From Mesorhizobium sp. (lineage in GTDB: Bacteria; Pseudomonadota; Alphaproteobacteria; Rhizobiales; Rhizobiaceae), in the NCBI GenBank assembly GCA_004020365.1, contig SAQR01000049.1:1-46304 (forward strand): 46,304 nucleotides of DNA. Reading direction: 5' to 3'. The notes under the pieces are model-generated. The model did not search any database. It was not told the DNA's origin and saw nothing but the letters and a program-made list of their open reading frames with translations. Below, in pieces: positions 16,015 to 24,108 of this stretch. A program made the translations under genes and the position numbers. Within the stretch, counting starts at the first letter, position 1. Every line of letters starts with the position of its first letter.

Positions 16015-16788
16015 CTACTCCTCCGGCTCGCCCGGCTTGCGCAGCAGATAGATGTCCATGATCCAGCCTTTTTTCCGGCGCGCCTCGTCGCGGGTCCTGA
16101 CGATCTCGTCGGCGACGTCGCCAAGGCGGCCGGAAATGAGGATCTCGTCGGGCGTGCCGAGATAAGCGCCCCAGTTGATGAGGAGGTCGTTGTCGTCCAG
16201 CGTGTTGAAGGCGCATTTGCCGTCCAGCATGACGACGGTGCTGCCGGCATTGTCGGGCAAGCCTTCTTCGGTGAGCCGGCGGCCGGTGGTGATCTGAACC
16301 GCATCGCCGATGCGGTTCAGCGCCATCTTGTGGCTGGCGGCGAGCGCCTGGACGGCGGTGATGCCGGGGATCACCTCGAGCTCGAACGCGACATTGCCTC
16401 GCATGCGCACCCGCTCCAGGATGCGTAGCGCGCTGTCGTAGAGCGAGGGATCGCCCCAGATCAGGAACGCGCCGCAGCCATCTTGCGAAAGCTCGTCGCG
16501 GATCAGGCTTTCATAGATCGCGGCGATCGCCTCGTGCCAGTCATCGACGGTCGAGCGATACGAGGGCGCCGGCTCGGCCCGCACCGGCACGTCGAATTCG
16601 ACCCGGCGCGAGTTTGGATTGGTGACGAACCGGTCGCAGATCTGCCGGCGCAGTTCTGCAAGATCGCTCTTCTTGGCGCCCTTGTCGGGAATGAACAGCA
16701 CGTCGGCGCGGTTCAAGCCGTCGACGGCCTGCACGGTCATGTGGTCGGGATTGCCGGCGCCGATGCCGATGACGAGAAGCTTGCGCAT
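16015..16788 (-). CDS. cobF: Precorrin-6A synthase (deacetylating)
   Basis: A 257-residue SAM-dependent methylase of the tetrapyrrole methylase fold. It starts MRKLLVIGIGAGNPDHMTVQ, the family's glycine-rich SAM loop, and continues with FLIWGDPSLYDSALRILERV and EVIPGITAVQALAASH. CobF methylates C-1 of precorrin-5 and releases acetate in the aerobic cobalamin pathway. AGGAG precedes the ATG at 16788. It is convergent with the ModE-like gene (17 bp between stops). No other cob gene is in the window, so it is a detached pathway member. Confidence 0.93.
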   Translation of the reverse strand: MRKLLVIGIGAGNPDHMTVQAVDGLNRADVLFIPDKGAKKSDLAELRRQICDRFVTNPNSRRVEFDVPVRAEPAPSYRSTVDDWHEAIAAIYESLIRDELSQDGCGAFLIWGDPSLYDSALRILERVRMRGNVAFELEVIPGITAVQALAASHKMALNRIGDAVQITTGRRLTEEGLPDNAGSTVVMLDGKCAFNTLDDNDLLINWGAYLGTPDEILISGRLGDVADEIVRTRDEARRKKGWIMDIYLLRKPGEPEE

Positions 16789-16872
16789 GGGCGAACTCCT
16801 GCCCGATCGGAACGTCGTTGTCCACACTGGCCCGACAGATGGGCAGGGCTTTGAAACTCCACATTGAAACGG

Positions 16873-16979
16873 CTAGAGCGACGTGCGTCCACTTGGACGC
16901 ACAAAGTACGCTCTAGCACCTTAAATCCTCGCATCGTGCTTTCCGAAAATCGATTCCGATTTTCGGGCCGATGCGATAG
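16873..16979 (+). repeat. 107-bp double-palindrome repeat, RIME1-like, copy 2
   Basis: Same length and orientation as the copy at 1929-2035, 101 of 107 identical. The second palindrome is better paired here (CCGAAAATCG with CGATTTTCGG, 10 bp), while the centre of the first is imperfect. Like copy 1 it lies between divergent genes, 32 bp before a plus-strand start. Confidence 0.85.
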
Positions 16980-17011
16980 AGTCACATCGGCATCTCGCCA
17001 AGGGAGCTTCC

Positions 17012-18025
17012 ATGTTCCGTTATGTCCTGACCGCCGCGCTGGCGCTTTCGGCCACGCCCGTGTTCGCCAATGATTCGATCGCCGAATTGGGAACAGGCGG
17101 CCTGATCCTGTCGCGCAGCGACGCGGTCGCCATGGAGAGCGAGGACCTCTACATCTCGCCGGAAAAGGTGACGGTCGACTATGTCTTCCGCAACAACACC
17201 GACAAGAATGTCGACGCGATCGTCGCCTTTCCGATGCCTGACATCGAAGGCGATCCGAACGAGATGCCGGCAATTCCCGACGGCCAGAGCGACAATTTCC
17301 TCGGCTTCGAGGTGACGATCGACGGCGTGGCGGCAAAGCCGCAGCTCGAGCAGAAGGCGTTTGCGCTCGGCATCGACATCAGTGCCAATCTCAAGTCGCA
17401 GAACGTGCCGTTCTACCCGTTCGGCGATGCGGCCAGGGCGGCATTGGCGAAGCTGCCGCAAGCGGTTGCCGACGACTGGGTCGACCGCGGCCTCATCATC
17501 GAGGACACCGCCGACGACGGTTCAGGCATGAAGTCAGTCTATGTACCGTTCTGGCAATTGCGCTCGACCTATTGGTGGCGCACGACTTTTCCAGCCAACA
17601 AGGCAGTCCGCGTCGCCCATCGCTACAAGCCCAGCGTCGGCGGCACCTCCTCGGTCAGCTTCTTCTATGACGGCCAGTTCCAGGGCCAGTACGCCGCCTA
17701 CAAGGCTCGTTACTGCATGGACGGCGCGTTCGAGAATGCGATTCGCAAGGCGGCGAAGAGCAATCCCGACGACACTCCAAGATATTTCGAAAACCGCATC
17801 GCCTATGTCCTGACCACTGGCGGCAACTGGGCGACGGGCTCGATCGGCAAGTTCAAGCTGACCGTCGACAAGGGCGATCCGAAGAACCTGGTCTCGTTCT
17901 GTGGCGAAAACGTCAGGAAAGTCGGGCCGACGCGTTTCGAGATGACGGCAGAGAATTTTCACCCTGAGCACGACATCGACATATTGCTGCTGGCACCTTC
18001 GGGCGATGGCGGGAGCGGCGGCTGA
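17012..18025 (+). CDS. DUF4424 family secreted protein
   Basis: A 337-residue protein with a clear signal peptide (MFRYVLTAALALSATPVFA, cleaved before NDSIAELG). The mature part has the DUF4424 pattern: GGLILSRSDAVAMESEDLYI, VDYVFRNNTDKNVDAIVAFP, then a Trp/Tyr-rich SVSFFYDGQFQGQYAAYKAR. It is predicted periplasmic or exported; function is unknown to me. GGGAG precedes the ATG at 17012. Its stop overlaps the folA start (TGATG), so folA translation is probably coupled to it. A RIME1-like repeat lies immediately upstream. Confidence 0.85.
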   Translation: MFRYVLTAALALSATPVFANDSIAELGTGGLILSRSDAVAMESEDLYISPEKVTVDYVFRNNTDKNVDAIVAFPMPDIEGDPNEMPAIPDGQSDNFLGFEVTIDGVAAKPQLEQKAFALGIDISANLKSQNVPFYPFGDAARAALAKLPQAVADDWVDRGLIIEDTADDGSGMKSVYVPFWQLRSTYWWRTTFPANKAVRVAHRYKPSVGGTSSVSFFYDGQFQGQYAAYKARYCMDGAFENAIRKAAKSNPDDTPRYFENRIAYVLTTGGNWATGSIGKFKLTVDKGDPKNLVSFCGENVRKVGPTRFEMTAENFHPEHDIDILLLAPSGDGGSGG

Positions 18026-18543
18026 TGGATGTCGCGATCTATGTCGCCATCGCCGAAAATGGGGTGATCGGGCGCGATGGCGGTTTGCCGTGGCGGCTTT
18101 CCAGCGATCTCAAGCGGTTCAAGGCCGACACGATGGGCAAACCTGTCATCATGGGTCGCAAGACCTATGAAGGCATCGGCCGGCCTCTGCCTGGCAGGCT
18201 CAATATCGTGGTGACCCGCGACACGGCTTGGCGCGCCGCGGGCGTTGAAACCGTGCATTCGCTCGACGAGGCGATCAGCCTGGCCAAGGCGCGCGGACGC
18301 TGCATGGCCGGCGCCGACGAAATCTGTATCATCGGCGGCGGCGAGATCTATGCCCAGGCGCTGCCGCTGGCCGACCGCTTGCATGTCACCCATGTCCTTG
18401 CCGCGGTCGACGGCGACGCGCATTTTCCGCCGATCGACTCGGATTTGTGGCGCATTGTTCACTCGCAAGACGTTCCGGCCGGTGAAAAGGATAGTCATGC
18501 GACACGCTATTCGGTTTACGAGCGACGCCGCGACGTGCATTGA
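18025..18543 (+). CDS. folA: Dihydrofolate reductase
   Basis: A 172-residue DHFR. Visible signatures are VAIAENGVIGRDGGLPWRLS (with the catalytic Asp replaced by the usual position in SSDLKRFK), GKPVIMGRKTYEGIGRPLPG, and the NADPH-binding loop ICIIGGGEIYAQALPLADRL. It reduces dihydrofolate to tetrahydrofolate, regenerating the cofactor spent by ThyA. It overlaps the DUF4424 stop by one base and has no clear ribosome site of its own, which supports coupling. hflK follows after 142 bp. Confidence 0.95.
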   Translation: MDVAIYVAIAENGVIGRDGGLPWRLSSDLKRFKADTMGKPVIMGRKTYEGIGRPLPGRLNIVVTRDTAWRAAGVETVHSLDEAISLAKARGRCMAGADEICIIGGGEIYAQALPLADRLHVTHVLAAVDGDAHFPPIDSDLWRIVHSQDVPAGEKDSHATRYSVYERRRDVH

Positions 18544-18685
18544 GAGACGGTAAAGGGTCGCGACGGTCCAAAACGGGCGGTGACGACGACCGATCGCGTT
18601 GAAAGCGCGCCGTCGCATCCCTATAGAAGAACAACACCGGATTTTGCGTCGTCAGGCCGGCGCATGAGGGAGCGAAAGGACTTTT

Positions 18686-19786
18686 ATGCCCTGGAACGAC
18701 AAAAGCGGCGGCGGCGGCCCGTGGGGCGGCGGCAACAATCCAGGACCCTGGGGGCAGGGACCAAAGGGGCCTAGCGGTCCGCAGGGCTCGCCTCCCGATC
18801 TCGAAGACATCATCCGGCGCGGCCAGGACAGGTTGCGGCGTGCCTTGCCGGGTGGCGGTGGCGCCAGCCCAGCCGTGTTCGGATTGATCGCGGCAGCGCT
18901 TGTAGCGCTGTGGGCGTTCAAGGCGGTCTATACCGTGCAGCCCGACGAGGTTGCGGTCGAACTCAGATTCGGCGTGCCAAAGGCGGAGCTCTCCCAGCCG
19001 GGCCTGCATTTCCATTGGTGGCCCATCGAGACGGTCGAGACGGCCAACATCGCCGAACAACTCGTCAACATCGGCGGCGGCACGGCCTCCGGCAACGGCT
19101 CAGGTCTGATGCTTTCGGGCGACCAGAACATCGTCAACGTGCAGTTCTCGGTGGCCTATCAGGTCTCTGATCCAAGAGCCTATCTGTTCGACGTGTCCGA
19201 TCCCGACGGCATGCTGCGCCAGGTCGCCGAAAGCGCCATGCGCGAAGCGGTCGGCCGGCGGCCGGCGCAGGACATCTTCCGCGACGATCGCGAGGGCATT
19301 GCGGCGTCCGTGCGCGAAATCATCCAGACGACGCTGGACGGCTATAAGGCCGGCCTGAACGTCAACGCGATCTCGATCGAGGATGCCGCGCCGCCGCGCG
19401 AAGTGGCCGATGCCTTCGATGAGGTGCAGCGCGCAGAACAGGACGAGGACAAGTTCGTGGAGCAGGCCAACCAGTATTCCAACCAGAAGCTCGGCCAGGC
19501 GCGAGGCGAGGCCGCACAGATCCGCGAGGAGGCGGCGGGCTACAAGAACCGGGTCGTGCAGGAGGCCGAAGGCGAGGCGCAGCGCTTTATCTCGATCTAT
19601 GACGAATACGCCAAGGCGCCGGATGTGACGCGCCAGCGGCTTTATCTCGAAACCATGGAGAGGGTTCTGAGGGATTCCAGCAAGGTCATTATCGAGCAAG
19701 GCAGCGGGCCAGGGGTCGTCCCCTATCTGCCGCTGCCGGCATTGCAGCAGAAGGCGCCGGCGCCGGTGCTGGGAGGAAACCAGTGA
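18686..19786 (+). CDS. hflK: HflK, regulator of FtsH protease
   Basis: A 366-residue SPFH/band-7 membrane protein. Residues 1-60 are a Gly/Pro/Asn-rich cytoplasmic tail (PWNDKSGGGGPWGGGNNPGP). One membrane helix follows (VFGLIAAALVALWAFKAVY, about 67-87), then the band-7 domain and a long charged helix (NQYSNQKLGQARGEAAQIRE). HflK and HflC form a periplasm-facing cage around the FtsH protease. AAAGGA precedes the ATG at 18686. The stop overlaps the hflC start. Confidence 0.95.
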   Translation: MPWNDKSGGGGPWGGGNNPGPWGQGPKGPSGPQGSPPDLEDIIRRGQDRLRRALPGGGGASPAVFGLIAAALVALWAFKAVYTVQPDEVAVELRFGVPKAELSQPGLHFHWWPIETVETANIAEQLVNIGGGTASGNGSGLMLSGDQNIVNVQFSVAYQVSDPRAYLFDVSDPDGMLRQVAESAMREAVGRRPAQDIFRDDREGIAASVREIIQTTLDGYKAGLNVNAISIEDAAPPREVADAFDEVQRAEQDEDKFVEQANQYSNQKLGQARGEAAQIREEAAGYKNRVVQEAEGEAQRFISIYDEYAKAPDVTRQRLYLETMERVLRDSSKVIIEQGSGPGVVPYLPLPALQQKAPAPVLGGNQ

Positions 19787-20760
19787 TGGCCAACCGTCTT
19801 CCCATCATCGCCGTCATCGCCGCGGTCGTCCTGTTCCTGCTCTATTCGTCGGTTTTCGTTGTTAATGCGCGCCAGCAGGCACTGGTGCTCAGGTTCGGCG
19901 AGATCGTCGACGTCAAGAGCCAGCCGGGCATCTATTTCAAGGCGCCGTTCGCCTTCTTCGATGCCGACAGCGTGCAGTTGATCGAAAACAGGGTGCTGCG
20001 CTTCGACCTCGACAACATCCGCGTCCAGGTTTCGGGCGGCAAGTTCTATGAGGTCGACGCCTTCATCGCCTATCGGATCTCGGATCCGCGCGTGTTCCGC
20101 TCCGCTGTGTCCGGCCAGATCGAACTGGCCGAGGCACGCTTGAGGACGCGTCTCGACGCCGCCTTGCGCCGTGTTTATGGTTTGCGCGACTTCGAGGCGG
20201 CGCTCTCGGAGGAGCGAGCCGTGATGATGCGCGAAGTGCGCGATCAGTTGAGACCTGACGCCACGTCGCTCGGCCTGCAGATCGAGGATGTCCGCATTCG
20301 CCGGACAGATTTGACGGCGGAAGTCTCGCAACAGACATATGACCGCATGAAGGCTGAGCGTCTGGCCGAAGCCGAGCGACTGCGGGCGCGCGGCAACGAG
20401 GCGGCGCAGCGCATCAGGGCGCGCGCCGACCGCGAAGTGGTGGAGATCGTCGCCGAGGCACGCAGGGAGTCTGAAATCCTGCGCGGTGAGGGCGAAGCTC
20501 AACGCAGCGCCACTTTCGCGAATGCTTACCAGCGCGATCCGGCGTTCTTCGACTTTTACCGGTCGATGAATGCCTACGGCACGGCACTGGACAATACCGG
20601 GACGACGATGGTGCTGTCGCCGAATTCGGATTTCTTCCGTTTCTTCCGCAATCCCGCCGGCGCGGACGCGACGGCAGCGCCGGCTGCACCAGCAGCGCCT
20701 GGTGCAGCGGTGCCCCGTGCACCCGCTGCACCGACAGCGCAGCCAGGCGCCGGCCAGTAA
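19786..20760 (+). CDS. hflC: HflC, regulator of FtsH protease
   Basis: A 324-residue SPFH protein with an N-terminal membrane helix (LPIIAVIAAVVLFLLYSSVF) followed by VNARQQALVLRFGEIVD and the stomatin-like domain, then the charged helix ERLRARGNEAAQRIRARADR. It ends with an Ala/Pro-rich tail (about 35 residues) longer than in E. coli HflC. GGGAGGAA at 19771-19778 supports the ATG at 19786 rather than the GTG at 19783. It partners HflK in the FtsH complex. DUF2065 follows after 6 bp. Confidence 0.95.
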   Translation: MANRLPIIAVIAAVVLFLLYSSVFVVNARQQALVLRFGEIVDVKSQPGIYFKAPFAFFDADSVQLIENRVLRFDLDNIRVQVSGGKFYEVDAFIAYRISDPRVFRSAVSGQIELAEARLRTRLDAALRRVYGLRDFEAALSEERAVMMREVRDQLRPDATSLGLQIEDVRIRRTDLTAEVSQQTYDRMKAERLAEAERLRARGNEAAQRIRARADREVVEIVAEARRESEILRGEGEAQRSATFANAYQRDPAFFDFYRSMNAYGTALDNTGTTMVLSPNSDFFRFFRNPAGADATAAPAAPAAPGAAVPRAPAAPTAQPGAGQ

Positions 20761-20766
20761 CGGCCG

Positions 20767-20955
20767 GTGCAGGACTTTCTGGCGGCAATAGGCCTGGTTC
20801 TCGTCGTCGAGGGCCTGGTCTATGGCGGCTTTCCCGGTCTGGCCAAAAAACTTGCCGGTGAAGTTCTGTTGATGCCGGAGAATACGCTGCGGATCGCCGG
20901 GCTGATTGCAATCGGCGTTGGTGTCGGCCTCGTCTGGCTGGTGCGTGGTGGATGA
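20767..20955 (+). CDS. DUF2065 family small membrane protein
   Basis: A 62-residue protein with two membrane helices (FLAAIGLVLVVEGLVYGG and IAGLIAIGVGVGLVWLV) joined by the loop FPGLAKKLAGEVLLMPENTL, the DUF2065 (YjeT-like) pattern. Start is GTG at 20767, 6 bp after hflC. A protein of this family also adjoins hflKC in E. coli, which suggests a role with the HflKC-FtsH complex; this is an inference from conserved position. Confidence 0.85.
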   Translation: MQDFLAAIGLVLVVEGLVYGGFPGLAKKLAGEVLLMPENTLRIAGLIAIGVGVGLVWLVRGG

Positions 20956-20972
20956 CGATGATTTCGGGATAA

Positions 20973-20990
20973 CGGAGGATTTATCCTCCG
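20973..20990. promoter_or_regulatory. 18-bp palindrome between DUF2065 and the Do protease gene
   Basis: CGGAGGATTTATCCTCCG is a near-perfect inverted repeat 17 bp after the DUF2065 stop and about 100 bp before the protease start. It has no T-tract, so it may be an operator or an RNA hairpin rather than an intrinsic terminator. Confidence 0.4.
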
Positions 20991-21093
20991 CCGATAGCCA
21001 TAGCCGCAAACGTGCCGTATTTCTTGCCAACATGGCTCGATGCAGCGTTTTCGGCGAGCGCTTTTCTTCTCAGAGACACCGGGAGACTTCTCG

Positions 21094-22608
21094 ATGACAT
21101 CCAACAGCTTTTTGCGCGCGGCGAGGCGGACGTTCACCGCGGGTGCTGCAGCACTTCTTATCGGCGCCGCTACCGTCCCGTCGCTGGTGACGCCCGCGGC
21201 CGCCGACGACGGCCCGGCTTCGGTCGCCGATCTTGCGCAGGGCTTGCTCGGCGCCGTGGTCAATATATCGACCTCACAGAGGGTGAAGGGCACGGAAGGC
21301 CCGGGCGCGGTGCCGATGCCGCAGCTTCCGGAGGGCTCGCCCTTCCAGGACTTCTTCGACGATTTCTTCAAGAACCGTCCCGGCGAACAGGGCAACCCCT
21401 CGCAAAAGGTGCAGTCGCTGGGCTCAGGCTTCGTGGTCGACGCCGAGCAAGGCATCGTGGTGACGAATAACCACGTGATCGCCGATGCCGACGACATCGA
21501 GGTGAATTTCTCCGACGGCGTGACGCTGAAGGCGACGCTGGTCGGCACCGACACCAAGACCGACGTGGCGGTGCTGAAGGTCGATCCGAAAGGGCACAAG
21601 CTGACGGCAGTGAAATTCGGCGATTCCAGCAAGATGCGCGTTGGTGACTGGGTCATGGCGATCGGCAATCCGTTCGGCCTCGGCGGCACCGTGACGGTCG
21701 GCATCGTCTCGGCCCGCAACCGCGACATCAATTCCGGCCCCTATGACGATTTCATCCAGACCGATGCCGCGATCAACCGCGGCAATTCCGGCGGGCCTCT
21801 GTTCAACAGCGCCGGCGAGGTGATCGGCATCAACACGGCGATCATCTCGCCGTCCGGCGGCTCGATCGGCATCGGCTTTTCGATTCCTTCGCAGCTGGCG
21901 TTGGGCGTCGTCGACCAACTCCGCCAGTTCGGCGAGACGCGGCGCGGCTGGCTCGGCGTGCGCATCCAGCCGGTGACGGACGACATTGCCGAAAGCCTCG
22001 GCATGGCGACCGCCAAGGGCGCGCTGGTCGCCGGCGTCATCAAGGGCGGACCTGTCGACAACGGCACCATCCTGGCGGGCGACGTCATCATCAAGTTCGA
22101 CGGCAGGGACGTCAATGAAATGCGCGACCTGCCGCGCGTCGTCGCCGAGAGCACGGTCGGCAAGGCTGTCGACGTGGTCATCGTGCGCAAGGGCGTCGAG
22201 CAGACCGTGAAGGTGACGCTTGGCCGGCTCGAAGATGGCGAAAAGCTTGCCAGCGCCGAGAACGGCAATACCGACAAGGACACCGGAGACGAGGCGCCTG
22301 CCGTCTCGACGGCTTCCGTGCTCGGCATGACCGTTGGCGAGCTCAACGACGAGACGCGGACGAAATTCGGCATTGCCGCCGAAGTCTCCGGCGTCGTCAT
22401 CACCGAAGTGGCCAAGGATTCGGCCGCTGCCGAACGCGGCATCCAGGCCGGCGAGGTGATCACCGAGATCGCGCAGGAATCGGTCGCCACGCCCAAGGAT
22501 GTCATGGACCGGATTGCTGCTTTGAAGGAGCAGGGACGCAAGAATGCGCTGCTGATGCTGGCGTCGAAGAGCGGCGAATTGCGGTTTGTGACGATTCGGA
22601 TGGACTGA
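21094..22608 (+). CDS. degP: Do family serine endopeptidase (DegP/HtrA)
   Basis: A 504-residue periplasmic protease. A signal sequence (TFTAGAAALLIGAATVPSLV, cleaved near PAAA) leads into the trypsin-like domain with catalytic His in VTNNHVIADADD, Asp in KTDVAVLKVD and Ser in RGNSGGPLFNSAGEVIGINT. Two PDZ domains follow (about residues 290-385 and 415-500). It degrades or refolds misfolded envelope proteins. GGGAG precedes the ATG at 21094; an ATG at 21040 would add 18 residues that spoil the signal peptide. It ends the folA-hflKC-DUF2065 block, and a strong terminator follows. Several Do paralogues are usual in rhizobia, so the exact subtype is open. Confidence 0.93.
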   Translation: MTSNSFLRAARRTFTAGAAALLIGAATVPSLVTPAAADDGPASVADLAQGLLGAVVNISTSQRVKGTEGPGAVPMPQLPEGSPFQDFFDDFFKNRPGEQGNPSQKVQSLGSGFVVDAEQGIVVTNNHVIADADDIEVNFSDGVTLKATLVGTDTKTDVAVLKVDPKGHKLTAVKFGDSSKMRVGDWVMAIGNPFGLGGTVTVGIVSARNRDINSGPYDDFIQTDAAINRGNSGGPLFNSAGEVIGINTAIISPSGGSIGIGFSIPSQLALGVVDQLRQFGETRRGWLGVRIQPVTDDIAESLGMATAKGALVAGVIKGGPVDNGTILAGDVIIKFDGRDVNEMRDLPRVVAESTVGKAVDVVIVRKGVEQTVKVTLGRLEDGEKLASAENGNTDKDTGDEAPAVSTASVLGMTVGELNDETRTKFGIAAEVSGVVITEVAKDSAAAERGIQAGEVITEIAQESVATPKDVMDRIAALKEQGRKNALLMLASKSGELRFVTIRMD

Positions 22609-22646
22609 GTCCGTAAGGTCTGCAGCACTTTGATGTTAAGGGAAAG

Positions 22647-22670
22647 GGCGGCTAGCGAGCCGCCTTTTTT
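22647..22670 (+). terminator. Rho-independent terminator after the Do protease gene
   Basis: GGCGGCT (22647-22653), loop AGCG, AGCCGCC (22658-22664), then TTTTTT. The hairpin overlaps the last codons of the convergent GNAT gene. Confidence 0.92.
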
Positions 22671-23224
22671 CTTGTTTGCCAATCCTTGGCTGTCAGCCTG
22701 TAGAACACATGGCGCTTGAGCCTGGCGTGGCTGTCCGGAATGCCGGGATGGTCGAAATTCCTGGCCGGGTCGGCGGTCATGCCCAGGCGTTCCATGACGG
22801 CGGTGGACCGGCTGTTATCCCTGACGGCGAAGGACACGATTTCGTCGAGGCCAAGCGTTTCGAAGCCATAGGCGAGCCAGGCTCCGGCCGCCTCGGTGAC
22901 ATAGCCATGGCCCCAGAATTCGGGCGCCAGACGCCAGCCGATCTCGACGGTGCCGGCGGGCAGGAACGGCAAATAATCGGTGTCGAGAAGGCCGACGAAG
23001 CCGATGCATTGGCGCGTTTCAATAATCTCGGCGGCAGCGAAACCGTAGCCATCCTCGGCAATCCAGGCGCGGAACTCGTCCATCTTGGCGTCCGCGGCAG
23101 CGCGGTCGCGGCGAAACGGAAAGAATTCCATGACGCGCTCGTCGGAGTTGATGCGGTAGAAGAGGTCGCGGTCGCGATCCTCCCAGTTGCGCAGGATCAG
23201 CCGTTCGGTGCGGATCGGCGTCAC
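22652..23224 (-). CDS. GNAT family N-acetyltransferase (RimJ/RimL type)
   Basis: A 190-residue acetyltransferase with the RimJ/RimL-like start TPIRTERLILRNWEDRDRDL, EIGWRLAPEFWGHGYVTEAA (the Q/RxxGxG/A acetyl-CoA loop as WGHGYVTEA) and FAVRDNSRSTAVMERLGMTA. It transfers an acetyl group from acetyl-CoA to an amine; the target, possibly a protein N-terminus or small molecule, is not known. It starts with GTG at 23224, overlapping the serB stop (GTGA), which implies translational coupling to serB. Confidence 0.88.
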   Translation of the reverse strand: MTPIRTERLILRNWEDRDRDLFYRINSDERVMEFFPFRRDRAAADAKMDEFRAWIAEDGYGFAAAEIIETRQCIGFVGLLDTDYLPFLPAGTVEIGWRLAPEFWGHGYVTEAAGAWLAYGFETLGLDEIVSFAVRDNSRSTAVMERLGMTADPARNFDHPGIPDSHARLKRHVFYRLTAKDWQTRKKAAR

Positions 23225-24108
23225 TCTACAAACTCCTCCCGCCGGTAGCCCTGCAGATAGAGAAGCGCGGTCAGGTCGCCATGGTCGATACGGAATTTCG
23301 CCTCCGCCGCCACGACCTGCTTGGCATGTAGCGCCACACCGGTGCCGGCAAGGCGGATCATGTCGAGGTCGTTGGCGCCATCGCCGACAGCAATGGCGTC
23401 GGCGGTCGTCAGCCTGAGGCGCGCCGAAATCTCGAGCAGCGCATCGGCCTTGGCGGCACGCCCCAGGATCGGCTCGGCGACCAGCCCGGTAAAGCGGCCA
23501 TCTTGCTCGATCAGGCGGTTGGCGCGGTTCTCCTGAAAGCCGAGCATGGCGGCGATGCGTGAGGTGAAGACGTTGAAGCCACCCGACACGAGTGCAGTCC
23601 ATGCGCCGTTGGCCCGCATGGTCTGGACAAGCGCGCGGCCACCGGAAGCCAGCGTCAGGCGGTTGGTGATGACGCGGTCGACCACGGCAGTGTCGAGGCC
23701 TTTCAGCAGCGCCACCCGCTCGCGCAAGGCCGGCTCGAAAGCGATTTCGCCATTCATCGATCGCGCCGTGATGGCGGCGACGTAATCCTTGACGCCGATC
23801 TCGTCGGCGAGCTCGTCGATGCACTCCTGATCGATAACAGTCGAATCCATATCGGCGATAAGGATTTTCTTCCGCCTTCCCTCGAGTCGCTGAACGATCA
23901 CATCGACCGGTTCAGGTGCAAGCACGGCGCGCAGGCTGGCGGTCGTTTCAGCGGCCTCGGCCGTCCCGGGCAGAGCGAATTCGCAGGCGACGCCTTCGGC
24001 CAGCCAGCGAACAGTGCTTGCGCCGACCGACCGCGACGCCATATTCGCAAGCGCCGGCGACAATGCGCGGCCGGCGGGATGGGATACAAGCGTGGCGATC
24101 AGCGGCAT
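23221..24108 (-). CDS. serB: Phosphoserine phosphatase
   Basis: A 295-residue HAD-family enzyme. An N-terminal ~80-residue region precedes the catalytic domain with motif I DMDSTVIDQECIDELADEIG (nucleophile Asp in DMDST), motif II SGGFNVFTSRIA, and motif III/IV GDGANDLDMIRLAG. It removes phosphate from phosphoserine, the last step of serine synthesis. Start ATG at 24108 has only a weak GGA ribosome site. Its 5' end overlaps head-to-head with miaA by 17 bp, so each promoter must lie inside the other gene. GNAT follows with a 4-nt overlap. Confidence 0.95.
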   Translation of the reverse strand: MPLIATLVSHPAGRALSPALANMASRSVGASTVRWLAEGVACEFALPGTAEAAETTASLRAVLAPEPVDVIVQRLEGRRKKILIADMDSTVIDQECIDELADEIGVKDYVAAITARSMNGEIAFEPALRERVALLKGLDTAVVDRVITNRLTLASGGRALVQTMRANGAWTALVSGGFNVFTSRIAAMLGFQENRANRLIEQDGRFTGLVAEPILGRAAKADALLEISARLRLTTADAIAVGDGANDLDMIRLAGTGVALHAKQVVAAEAKFRIDHGDLTALLYLQGYRREEFVE

